A stretch of 64,000 bases of DNA from Beverwykella pulmonaria (lineage: Eukaryota > Ascomycota > Dothideomycetes > Pleosporales > Melanommataceae), in NCBI GenBank assembly GCA_001599595.1, contig BCHH01000017.1, forward strand, positions 387,054-451,053, read 5' to 3'. The notes under the pieces were generated by a model. That model ran no database searches and had not been told where the DNA came from. It worked only from the letters and a program-made list of their open reading frames with translations. Below are positions 24,001 to 34,444 of the stretch, in pieces (within the stretch, counting starts at the first letter, position 1; every line of letters starts with the position of its first letter). Both the position numbers and the translations under genes were made by a program.

Positions 24001-25654
24001 GGCAGGCAAGAAATGTTTCCAAGTTGCCTCGTGTATGCCCCACTTGCTACGCCGCACTAGTAACTGCGCCTCACTAATCCATAACCTTGAATCCTTCGCC
24101 TATGCCGAAATCCTTCCTTAAACTTATCGATAGTCCACAATCAATGCTGAAGCTCTAGCCTCGCGTAGGATTAACATCAGCTGATCAGTGCGATAAGCGA
24201 AGAAAGACAATTAAACCAAGGACGGCAGGAAGGAATATACGTCCCGAGACATGCTCGTATGGATATTGCCTTGTATTACATCGAAAATTTCACTATCACT
24301 CCATCTAGAAGGGAAACAAGAAAACAAGGAAAGGTGATGGTTCCGAATGTATAAATGGTGCTTCGTTTCCATGACCCGGTTTCAAGTGGATCCTGGGGTA
24401 CGGAATGAAATCATGTACAACAGGCACAGTGTAAGCACTGCACATTCGATTTCAATATACACAGCTATTTTATTTTTCACATAAGAGACGCAGGAGCACA
24501 GCATGCGTGCATGGTTGCGCATCATCGCAGCATTACGATCTCCTTCTATTTCTAGTATAGATCTACCATCAATCAATCTAGATCTCAAAATCGTTTTATA
24601 CCTGCACATTCCTTCTTCCAGAAGAATCACAGAAACTAGAAGTAAAGCTCCTCGAGGCAATGATTGTCTCGGTTCATATAGAGGGAGGCTGAGCCTGCAG
24701 GTACATACGGGCATACGGTCGGAACAAACTTAAGCAGTCACTCAGGCCATACAAAACTTCCGAATGCGGGGCAATTAAATAGAATAGAGACGTAGCCCCC
24801 AAATTCGAACAGCCTGGTAAGGGTTTGTTGGGGAGTCGCACGACAGTTTGAATTGGGCAAAGTCATCGTAAGCCACGAGGAACTCGTAAACGACCATGTT
24901 AATGCAGAGCATTACATCACCGCATTGCTGAGATTCAAATTGTACATCACGTGATTATTTCCCATATTCCATCTAACAACCCCAACGATCAATGTCACCC
25001 ACAGCCTAACTCACCACCAAAAAATTGTCATTATCGAAACCTACAACTATATCCCTACACGTCTGTTGCACACTCATCCTATTCGTCGCATATCCAAAGG
25101 TCCGTGCACGCCTCGGACCCCGAAGCCACTCAGCATCCCAACAACCAGCCAAGTGGAACCCCGGTCGGAGAGCGAAAAGAGCCCAGTCTAATCTTTTGAG
25201 GCTCACGTCTTACGCAGAGAAGGATGGCACGGATAGAGGTCGTGCACGGGTCTCTAGATAGCGGGTCGGGTTCGCGTTGGGTGATCGGTGAGGTGGAGGA
25301 TTGAGATTTAGTATCCTGGCTTGGGGGGAAGGGAAAGGGAATGTAAGCATTTAGAAAGAACGCACGTGCATCGATGGCGTTCAGAAGAAGGAAATGGGGT
25401 GCTTGTGCGCAAAATGCTGTTCATCAAGAGGCATTGTGTGGAGAACGCGGAGTGGTGGAACAACGTCGCTGAGTCAAGCCCGGCTTCATCCCACCAACCA
25501 CGCCTATGGACGCCTTACCATTCTTACTATGCATGCATAGCCTTGGCACTTTACCACAATTTGTTTCCAAGTTGCTATCTGACTCGTGAGAATCATAATT
25601 CGTCTAGTATCAATATCTAGCACAGGCAACCAATAAGTAGTGTAGATAAAAAAA
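21021..25654. other. AT-rich gene-poor region
   Basis: About 4.6 kb with no gene I can support. It includes a dispersed repeat at 21687-21815 and several CACGTGAT palindromic motifs (about 23594 and 24948). The 23857-24120 minus strand has an open stretch (WGIHEATWKHFLPALFGEQY, LKYEGVLIGR) preceded upstream by stops in the same frame, which may be the relic of a gene. The plus strand over 23600-24121 is also open; the two compete and neither has a recognised motif. Confidence 0.45.
21687..21815 (+). repeat. Dispersed short repeat, copy 1
   Basis: Matches 39443-39560 in the same orientation. The core TGCCACTGACTAATCAGTCC continues identically into GTCATATATAT in both copies; flanking parts (GTAAGCC.AG.ACAC.ATACC, AGCTGTACATA, AATACACATCTT) also match with small differences. 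It contains a TA dinucleotide run that is longer here than in the other copy. It may be an LTR fragment or a MITE. Confidence 0.65.
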
Positions 25655-27235
25655 TTACATTTTCCTAGGGTATTTCGGGCTCATAGGCGGCGGCGGGTAT
25701 TTTCGCCAATAGTCTTCGCGATACAATTCGTGGTTCTCGGGCACAGAAATCACCTTCTCTCTGTTGAAGACGTAGTCTGAGGCTGGGCGTCGGGACTGTG
25801 CACTCCCGGCGGAGTCGCGGTCGCTGCTGTCGGTGTCCCAGTCTATGAGGGGCAGGACGCCAACTTGGCTGAGTGTTTTCGGGATCGGCGGGAGCTCCTT
25901 GTTGGCAGCTTTATTTTGCCTTAAGCTCTCGATGTGGACGCTTCGATTGAAGACGTTTTCGGGAGGCGCGGGGCCAGTGATGGGCGCCGCAATGTGTGAG
26001 GGGAAGCGGTTGAAGTGTTGGGAGTGAAGGTGTGCGGAGGAGCGGTCGAGGCCCCATGTTGCGAGCGGTCTGCAGTATTCGAGATCGGTTTTCTCCTTGA
26101 TGGGCTTGGAGGAGGACCCAGAACTCATTGGGTCGAACTTCTCGGCGAAGCACGAGCCGAAGCAGCCTTTGAGGATGTCTTTGAATGCTTGTTTCAGGCT
26201 TCTTTTAGTCGGGCACTCGAAGACGAGACTGTCGGGTTCGGTTTTGCCGGCCAGGATGCTGATGATGAAAGGGTGGAGGTAGGGGAAGCAGGCAGTGATG
26301 ACGGAGAGGTTTTGCGCTATTTGTACACAAAGAACATTGCGCCAGTAGTGCCAGGTAAAGTCATACGATGCGGAGTAGCGGTTGAAGAAAGTGAGCTGGG
26401 CGGAAACGGCAGCAACAATGCTGGAGAATTGTTAGCTTACGTCCACAAAAGCTTGGAGGATAGTCCTACATTAGCCTCGCAAGAAACGCACAAGAAACAG
26501 ACACCCTCCTCCCAGCGGTAAGGCGAAGATTCCAGACAAAAAGGGGTATCATAACAAGAAGAACCTCGACCACAATGTTGGTAATGCCGACGTAGTTGAC
26601 GAACTTTACAAGTTTGAAGCATTTTTTCCCCGGTGCGAATTGCCATGGATTGGGAAAGCTACAGGGGAAAGCGGTAACAAGAATGCCGGATACAGTCCAC
26701 ATGGCTGTCAGTCCAGCGAATACCATGGCAGTGTACTTTGCAGTGTTCCCGGGAAGTATAGATTTGATCAAAAGACAGACCGATATTCTGGCACAGCCCA
26801 TGTTGGCGATGTAGAGCATGCAAGAGACATATTCGGTCTAGAATTGTTAGTGCATGCTCTGAGGCAGTACGGGGAGGACATACCTTTTGGAAGATTGTCT
26901 TTTGATCCTGAGTCAGTGCAAAATAGTGCTGCCCAAGGGCATTTGCTGACTCCACCGATACCGCAATCGTTTGACCAATGCTGAAAAGCTACATTTATTA
27001 GCAATTGTATCCTTGAGGCAGAGATGGTACGTACAGCAGCAAGCAGAATGAAAACATCGTCCCACCAAAATCTGTGGCCCCTTCGCGCAAAGACCATCTT
27101 CATTGTCATGCGGGCAAGAAGAGTGAAGACCATGAGGACGAGCATTACCCACGACACGATACTAACCACCATGCCATAGTCATCGACCTCGGCGGTTCGC
27201 CGCCTGTCGAGAATGTTCACCAACGCATCCAGCAT
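25655..27235 (-). CDS. Rhodopsin-domain integral membrane protein (fungal)
   Basis: A seven-helix-type membrane protein of about 479 residues, exons (transcript order) 27235-27035, 26988-26884, 26837-26470 and 26420-25655, with introns of 45-49 bp. Family features are the MVVSIVSWVMLVLMVFTLLAR first helix, WWDDVFILLAA in helix 2, a long third segment ending in Gly-His (ALGQHY), GCARISVCLLIKSI, the Cys-Pro-rich loop before WQFAPGKKCF, and a final helix (FIISILAG). The C-terminal 170 residues are cytoplasmic, hydrophilic and Pro/Ser-rich (YPPPPMSPKYP). This is the fungal 'rhodopsin domain' family, related in fold to PTH11-like receptors, without a retinal-binding Lys that I could identify. Role unknown; receptor-like signalling at the plasma membrane is a family-level guess. 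Confidence 0.85.
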
Positions 27236-28467
27236 GTTGAAGACCTTCTGGAGAACAACGGTCCAGGATCCTCTGCGGCAGAAGAATAAATGTATCCTCC
27301 AGAGTCATGTGATGGGTCCTACCGGCCTGGCGGCCAGCAAAGTCGACGTGAAATCCTCCGAGGAGTCGTAGTAGGCGTCGTTCAGCAAGCAAATGGGAAA
27401 ACAGGGCTTTAAACTGCACACGCGGGTGACAACACTGGGGTGAATACGAGGCAAGACGAGCTGTGGAGGCGCGATAGGCTGAGGCGTGGAGGATCCGAAG
27501 TGTGAGCTTAATTGCGCTGACGCTCCCTCAAGGATATATGGATGTTGCACCTCGATTTGGGGTGGAACGCTCAAGATGGCCAACCCCCCAAGACCGGGGC
27601 TGCAGTTCTGTGCGTGTGCTACGTAATTATACTGAGCCGTACGTTTGGGAAATCGAGCGAAGTGGGAACATTATCATTTCACTTTGGACTTCTGGTGACT
27701 AGCCCCAACGCTGCAGGCCCAAATTGTGGGTCGTGATGCAAGGCGAAAGCTGAGTGGGCGGGCGGGACTGCTTATGGTGCATGCGGCCAGTACGGATCCA
27801 GGCAGACGTAATCGAGAAGGAGGCCGAGGGCGCGAGGAAGTGTGTTTGCAGGCGAAGCAGAGAATCGAAGGCAAGGAAAGAACTGCGTCGGACTTTCAAG
27901 AGTGTGACCACTGAAGATAGTCCCCGACGCTCGGACCCGCAATAAGCACCGCATTGGCCCATGGGATTGCTTTTAATATCGAGCTCGGTTTGCACATCGA
28001 CCGGGGGGCACGCCTTGTGCTGCCATTGGGCGCCGACGGGTGCGATGCAATGGAGATTGCATTTTGGAATGTTCGGCCAGGCCTTCTAGCGTGCGTGGCC
28101 AGTTTCATCGTCGTGGGTGAGTTTACCCAAAGAGGCCGCTACGCCCAATGTGGCTTTAGCCGGAATGGCGCAGTTTGCAACTGCCGCGATTCTCGCACAC
28201 GTCATTGTGGATGCTCACCACCACCATCGCTATCGTGAGTCTGCATTTGGTAAGGACCCCAGCTTCACCCTCGTGCGCCCCACCATGGCTCACCAACATG
28301 CGCTGGGAAAAATATGGCGCCGTCATCGGATCACAAGCGACGGCCAACTGCTACCTAATTCTGTACGCACCTGGCAAATTGCAACACGTAAAGACGCATC
28401 TTTGCGTTCAAATATTATTCTCCTTTCCTTCTGTTGGGAGTATATCGAACGCAGTTATCACGTAGAG
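27236..28467. other. Intergenic stretch with a GC-richer patch
   Basis: The part 27700-28250 is GC-richer and open in several frames on both strands, as if derived from coding DNA, but I found no domain motif, start or splice pattern that holds together. It also contains the promoter of the rhodopsin-domain gene. Confidence 0.35.
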
Positions 28468-28608
28468 ATCACGTGATACATTAGTCATGCTTGGCGGCAG
28501 AGGGATGGTACGATTCCCTCAGCCGCACCTCACATAGAGATATACATGAATCACCAAATCGTTTAGAACACCCCCATTGCAATTGCAATAGCCTTGTGAT
28601 GCCAACAC
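28468..28608 (+). repeat. Left arm of a long inverted repeat pair
   Basis: This sequence is matched in reverse complement by 29971-30120. Shared blocks include GATCACGTG, GATGCTTGGCGGCA / CATGCTTGGCGGCA, AGGGATG, TAGAGATATACA, TTAGAAC, CCCATTGC and TTGCAATAGCC. The two arms enclose about 1.36 kb, consistent with a decayed DNA transposon with long terminal inverted repeats or two solo elements in opposite orientation. Confidence 0.6.
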
Positions 28609-28906
28609 CTTCAGTTTCCTTTCCTTTAGCTCAGCATTCCACTTCCCAAGCAACAAATATCCATCGCAGCCATCTCGAATATCTTCGCTCTGTATTCCGT
28701 CCCAAGTCCAGATTGTTTTCTTTGGACGCATACCTATATTCTCACGTCTTCACCAATCCCTGGTGTATTGGGTTAAGCCGTCAAGTGTTGGGTCTTTGAT
28801 GCTCATGCCTGTTTCAATTTCGTACTTGCACTCTTTTCCCTGAATTCTCTGATACCCAGAGGATGGCTAGAGACGATGTAAGCCATGCTGTTACCTATGC
28901 GGATAG

Positions 28907-29012
28907 TGTCATGTATGGTGGAGGCAGTCAATCGTCTGATAGCTCGCACAAGACTATATGCCAGGTGAACCAGCTAGAATAGGCAGTAGTGAAACACGTA
29001 GGACACGTGACA
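28907..29012 (-). repeat. LTR-like short element (possible solo LTR)
   Basis: Begins TGTCATG and ends CACGTGACA, so reading the minus strand it starts TG and ends CA with a TGTCA...TGACA inverted terminus. The flanks are GATAG and GATGG, a near-perfect 5-bp duplication. Internal blocks (AGTCAATCGTCTGAT, AAGACTATAT, AGCTAGAATAGG, TAGGACACGT) are shared in order with 32426-32586. It lies inside the 28468-30120 inverted-repeat unit. At 106 bp it is short for an intact LTR. Confidence 0.5.
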
Positions 29013-29970
29013 GATGGGTTTGGCAGAAGATACGCGAGCAGGCATCTCCGCGTTCTTGTGCAACTACCCAGTCAACCAAGAAAGGGCGCCATCTTCCCTT
29101 TGGTCTTCATGATTTCCAGTCCAACTTTCATTCCACACAGCGTCTTTTCTCAACACCAGTGTTATAGACGTCCGTAATAAATGGATTACCACTTATTCAA
29201 TGGAATTAGGCCCACTCACACCAGCAAATTCATGTATTCTTGATTGCAAGGGAGCGTTCTCAGTTACTAGACTACGTCATGTTTCCATCATGATCTTGGA
29301 CATAACAACAAAGGCCCCAGTATGAGCCGCCGATATTAGGAAGATAGTTTAGTGTTCGACGAACGTCTTATACGTTGCCTATGCGAATGACACCCCTTCT
29401 ATGAAGTACATAAACAGTCTACGAGTCTTTCCCATATGCTAGCGTCCGGCTGGCAACATTATTGCCTACTTAGCGTTGAGATCGCTCTTAAGCGAGGCTC
29501 TTGATTTTGCACATACTTAGCGACGCACTGGAGTATAAAAAATCTTCGATCATAGTTGGAGCTTCATACCACGTCTTCAATTTACCTTACAACTTGCCAA
29601 CATTCACTTCGACTGATGCACCATGTCTTTGGTCACATCCTCAACCACGTCTTTGTCTCGTCTTCTCTCATGAGAAAAACCAAATTCTACGCAGGAATGG
29701 GGCTCCTTCGTCAAAAGCAAGTCTTCCACCTTTGCCTGCAGTGCTCTCGCTCTCGCATGTCGTCATATCCACATATGTGGTAAACATGCCAATTCCACAA
29801 AAAAAAGAAACACCAAACCTTTAACTGGAACAGTAATATATAGCAGCGAAACACTTTGCTATTTTGTAACATTATTTATTATTATTATTTCTATTTACCG
29901 TCTGTTACCAGCCCTCTATAGAGCTATGCAGACTATTGTCTTAGGAAAAAACTATGTACAAGGAAAACTG

Positions 29971-30120
29971 TTGGTCTCACAGGGCTATTGCAATCGCAAT
30001 GGGTGGGTTCTAAGCAAAGTAATGATTCGTGTATATCTCTATCTGAGGTGAGGCTCAGGAGGTTGTATCATCCCTTTGCCGCCAAGCATCACTAGTGTCT
30101 CATGTGATTGCCACGTGATC
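29971..30120 (-). repeat. Right arm of a long inverted repeat pair
   Basis: Reverse-complement partner of 28468-28608. Outside it, the sequence continues with a second CACGTGATC copy at about 30132, giving clustered CACGTGAT palindromes at this end. Confidence 0.6.
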
Positions 30121-30427
30121 ACGACATCACCACGTGATCATCACGTTCTATATATATATTCCAACAAAAACCTTTCGTGTGCCTTATGTGCTGCTTATAC
30201 GTCCTTGAGCGTATATAGCGTATTTTCCTTAACTCTCGGCCGCCCGTCCTGTCACTCTTGCCCAGTACAGGGGAAATTAAGAAAAGAGAATAGAATATAA
30301 GAGAGAGTGAGAGCATGAGTGGGAAAGTAGGAGTGTAAAAGAGTTGGGGAGAGGAGTTCAGTTCAGTTCAGGTAGTTGCTCCACCGTCGTTGTTCCTTTG
30401 TTCTCACAATAATAGCCCGTCTGCTTG

Positions 30428-31668
30428 TTAGTATCCGTTGACCGCCTTGTTTTCTAGCTCCTTTGCCACCACAAATTGCCGCAAGACGTTCTGTTGTATA
30501 AACCACTTGGCTACTGCTCTTGCCTAATAGAGGTCTCTTAGTACTTCTTGTAGGCGTTTGCTGCGCAAGTGAGGTAGCAGCGCCTTACAGTTGTATCTTG
30601 GGTAGTGGAAGACTACGTGTTGTACAGTCTGTTCGTGCCACCTGCACGGGCATTCCTTTGTAACGCCAGGAACGTGCTAGGTAGTTAGTTATTTATTTAG
30701 TCTAATTGCTTCTGTGCGTATGAGGAATAGTGCTGTTGACTAAGCTTTTGTAAGATTGTTGTATAGCTGGCTTAGACCCTTTGCCTATGCTTCGCGCCAT
30801 GTTGTTTTCCTTCAGATTTCCCTGTGCTTTCTCCACTGTTTTGCTGATTCTAGGTCTGGCCATGTTCTATTTGGTTGCTTTGTTTTGTTGGTTTGATTTG
30901 AGTTGCTTTGTAGTTGTCACTGGCGTTCTGCCTAGTGTTTGTTCTATCACTGCATCTCAGCCATCCTTGCTTTTGCTATGGTCCTTGTTGTCTTGATTTG
31001 GGTTAGTGGTTTCTCTGTACCTTTGTTTCAGCGTTGTGTAACCATCAAGTCCCATACGGCTTGCGTTGTCTGTGATATTGCCTGTTCCACTGGCGTATGC
31101 GCTGTGCGGACCGCGTATTGCATTGCTTGTTCTTCTGCCCATAGGTCTAGTGGGGAAACCCCTATCTCGCGCTCAATAGCTGCGCGGGGGGTTCCCTTTT
31201 AGGCTCTTGTGGCTTTCTGTAGGCATCTCTTCTGAATTTCCACGAGAGGCTTCATCGTGCTGGCCGCAAACGGTTTGTCGTCGGGTCGCAGGCTCCGCAC
31301 CTGTGAGCCATACATCATTGCTGGCCTGGCCACTGCCGTGTACAGGTGTCTTGACCTGTGCATTAAGGGCCCCATGTTGACCCAGTAATACGTGCCATCG
31401 CGTTGAACAAATCATCTCCGCGTTTTGCTGCCTTAGTGGCTATTTTGTAATATAATATAGACAAATGTTGTAGAAGATGTAAATCACTATTATTCTTGGC
31501 CGCACGTAGGCGCCAAGATATTCCAAACACAGTCTTTTCATCACATTCAGATCGGATCTCTAGAAAGGAATCTAGCACTAGGCACCTGGAACAGGGCCTT
31601 CTGCGGAAATCAAAACTAGACCCATGGCTAGCTAAGCATCCGGGACCAGATCTCGCATTGGAGGGCAC
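30428..31668 (-). mobile_element. Decayed non-LTR retrotransposon (Tad-type LINE), 3' portion
   Basis: The minus strand encodes the end of a LINE reverse transcriptase polyprotein, interrupted by stops and frame changes. Visible pieces in order are AMARITGSTWG (about 31400), RHLYTAVARPAMMYGSQV (about 31300), EIGVSPLDLWAEEQAMQYAV (about 31150) and a terminal CCHC-like zinc motif, CPCRWHEQTVQHVVFHYPRY (about 30620), ending at a stop near 30428. The 5' two-thirds, including the endonuclease and the RT core, are missing, as expected for 5' truncation during target-primed integration. It cannot be active. Confidence 0.7.
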
Positions 31669-31831
31669 TGTGGCTGGCTGGCGTGGTTGAGTTAATCACA
31701 AACCAAGGATATACTAGCTCACAGCACTCTTGAATTGCCATACGAGTTTGCGGTCTAGCTCGGTGTCCCTGTCTACTCGTTAAATTTGATGGTTAGTGTG
31801 GTGGAGTTAAGGTGTGATGTAGAAATCAGGA

Positions 31832-32118
31832 GGGTAGAGGGCGACTCGCAGCCATGCGATGTCCGAGGCAGCAATGCACTGAGGCAAGAAGATCAAAGGT
31901 CTCGAGTGACGCTCACAAAGAAGATGAGGTTTGGTAGTAGACTGTTGCAATTTCGTTCTATCTAGCTACCAAAGGAAGGAAAGGGATATATGCTGAAAAA
32001 TAGAAGAATGATCGTTAAATGAGAGAAACCAAGACCCTTTCCCTGCACCATGCATCCAAGCTTTCAAACATTGCCCAAGGTGGATTCTGGCAAAGTAGCT
32101 CTTCGCTACGGCGCACCA
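31832..32118 (+). repeat. Dispersed repeat, copy 2
   Basis: Second copy of the repeat at 15297-15672, same orientation and same order of matching blocks. Here it is followed at once by an inverted repeat and an LTR-like element, which suggests that all are pieces of one retrotransposon end. Confidence 0.65.
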
Positions 32119-32357
32119 GGGCCCATACTCTCAGTAGAAGAGGCGAGTTGCCGTGTTCATCTCTTCACCTAGGCTGCAGCGTCCAATCCTCCGAGACCCT
32201 ATTCCTGGTGCTTGTGCAGGCCAACCCCCAGAAAGCATTTTTACGCAGCAACACTGGGGGTTATGGCTTCTTGCTTCGGCGCTGTGGCTCTGCGAATCCC
32301 CTAAGATGAAAAATCATATTATAAAAGCCTGAAGTTGTCCTACAGCAAGAGGACTCA

Positions 32358-32423
32358 AATAAGCAGATCCCAGGCCAATAGCGGCCCGACCGACCACACC
32401 AGAAACGAGTGGGTCTGCTTATT
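32358..32423. repeat. 66-bp stem-loop with near-perfect inverted ends
   Basis: AATAAGCAGATCCC at the left is answered by GGGTCTGCTTATT at the right, which differs by one base insertion. The loop is GC-rich. It sits two bases before the LTR-like element at 32426. It could be a tiny MITE or part of the retrotransposon end. Confidence 0.55.
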
Positions 32424-32425
32424 CC

Positions 32426-32586
32426 TGTCACGATGAGAAGAGGAAGTCAATCGTCTGATGAGTAAAGTGTGTGTAAAGAGTGTGAAAGCCGTGAAGAGCT
32501 GACTGCTCACACGAAGACTATATACATCCATGAAGGGTGAGCTAGCTAGAATAGGACATATGGTAGGACACGTACGGCACGTGACA
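32426..32586 (-). repeat. LTR-like element, second copy
   Basis: Begins TGTCACG and ends CGTGACA, a perfect 7-bp inverted terminus. It shares several ordered blocks with 28907-29012 but is longer because of an internal segment of about 55 bp. The 5-bp flanks (ATTCC, GTTAC) do not match, so a clean target duplication is not visible. Confidence 0.5.
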
Positions 32587-32597
32587 GTTACAGCGAG

Positions 32598-32890
32598 CTA
32601 CAGTCCGTTGACCAACACCTGATAGCTCTGCATCTTGACACACCTTTTGTGCTCTAGTTGCTGCTTAGCGTTAATTTGAGCAACTATTTCTGCCCTCTTT
32701 TCTGCTGTTAAGTTCCCTTGCTTCTGGATCCGCTTCCTTTTACGCTCCCTACGCTTTGTAGCAAGCTCATTAACCTCTTGAAGGGCAGAGACCTGATTGT
32801 GCAATCAGACCATTGAATGCGCTAACATTTTTGTACCCTTAGTAAGCCTATCACAGAGGCAACTATATACTAAGAGGAGCCCCCTTGTCG
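32598..32890 (-). mobile_element. Relic of a pogo/Fot1-type transposase C-terminus
   Basis: The minus strand encodes KRRERKRKRIQKQGNLTAEK preceded by VSALQEVNELATKR and, beyond an in-frame TGA near 32807, DRLTKGTKMLAHSMV. This order (short coiled coil, then a Lys/Arg-rich block with the IQKxGxLT motif) is the characteristic C-terminal tail of fungal DDE_1 (pogo/Fot1-like) transposases. The catalytic DDE core and the DNA-binding domain are absent. It is a dead fragment. Confidence 0.65.
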
Positions 32891-34444
32891 CGGTTTTTAG
32901 TTAGCAGGAAGTTCCAAGCTAGCTGGGACAGGCAGACAGGAATAACAATTATATTCACCACGTATTCTACGCAGTAGCGAGCAGAAAGTTTAAAAAACAA
33001 GACGTATTTGAAGGAGCTACACAGGGTTCTAATGGGCTACCGCAAAGTATATTTTTGCTAAGCCGCTCCGGCTGGAGTATCACTTTTTGGTTGCTAACGC
33101 AGGCTTACGCCTGTGCATTCCAATTATCAGCAACTAGTAGCAGTACATAGCAATTTACTGAAAGCTAGGGCTATATGTAACGGGTCGGCAAAGACATTCA
33201 AGGATCTGAATATCGAGCCTGCGGAACTCAAGACTTTGATTTATGAATACCTTGTAAGCGCAACGCCCCACCCCAACCCCTTACCCCACCACCCTCTCGT
33301 ACTTCTGTCAGGAAGCAATGCTAACCGCCCTCCCTCACAACAAAAAGGCTACCACAGCTCCGCCTTATACGACCTGCCCCCACAAACCTAGCACGAGAAG
33401 CGGGAAGAGAAGAATTATCTCCACGTGCTGGACGACCAGTGATTTGCAAAGTTCTTTTTCTTTCCTTTTTTTGTCTTGTTTGAAGTATAGGCATATCCCT
33501 TTGCGTAAAGGACTAGTCGACTGAGATGGAGCCCGTGTATCCATGGGATTGTATATATCAATGCATGTGTACTGATCTTTACAGTGCTGGTTTGAACAGT
33601 GGCGAGATTCGTGTGCTTGTGTATTGGGTTAACCCTTGCGACAGCGTGGAGGACCTTTTTCTTTCCAATTTGGCGATCAAAATCCAACATTGATAGTCCT
33701 ACAGGGGGGGTTTCGATGGATTACCAGGGCTATCAAGACCCGACTGGCAGGCGGTGATTTGCATGGGATTCGAATCTTATGCTTCTGAGCCAACTTATGC
33801 CTTCCGCAACGCTGTAGACACGCTGTTTCTCCCTGGTCTGGTCGTGGCTTTACGGGATATCGGGCTCTGTAGGAGGTGCTTCGATGAACTATCTCCACTT
33901 TCAAAACGTGACTGGCATGTGGCTGATTTAAGCGCGGTTAGGTGATGATCCTCCTCTGAAGAACTTCACCGGACTGGTAGCGAACCGTCCAGAATAGCTC
34001 CCGCCCCATGACCGAAATTAACTGTTCGCCTATAAGGCCAAGCCACACTCAAAATACATTTCCCGCTTGCCCCTGAAGAGAAACCCAATCAGATGGAGGG
34101 CTTGAAACAGGCCAATCACAGAGCTTCAAGGTTTTGGTTTCGCCCCCAAAAGGGTGATTCTCGCCCCCAGCACATGTAACTGTGAAACGCGGCGGTCTGT
34201 TCGTGGTGGTACCAATGTCCTTAATGGAGGAGTGGTGCTGAATCGACACAGGCTTGCGGTGTTTCTCTTACATAGTTAGGATGGCATTGTTTCTTTTGGG
34301 ATCATGGACTTGGGGAGTTGGGGTTGCATGGTGGAAATTCAACTGCAGTGGACTGAACATATACATCGTAGGCGTCCTATCCTGAAAACAATTTCCTCTT
34401 GTCTTGTACTTCTTGTACTTGTTGCGCGCTCACATCCCTAAGCA
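32891..34444. other. Intergenic stretch, no gene recognised
   Basis: Includes short frames (for example LNIEPAELKTLIYEYL at about 33205-33255) that may be exon fragments, but nothing I can assign. The last 200 bp are pyrimidine-rich and probably form the promoter of the metalloprotease gene. Confidence 0.4.

Noticed and set aside
27699..28250. Possible Zn-cluster regulator fragment (AHGIAFNIELGLHIDRG)
   Set aside because: One helix-like phrase resembles the fungal MHR domain, but the flanks do not continue the pattern, so I did not call a gene.
33720..33795. tRNA-like sequence with GATTCGAATC
   Set aside because: The TTCGAAT-like loop is present, but the five-base stem on either side does not pair and no acceptor or D arm fits.
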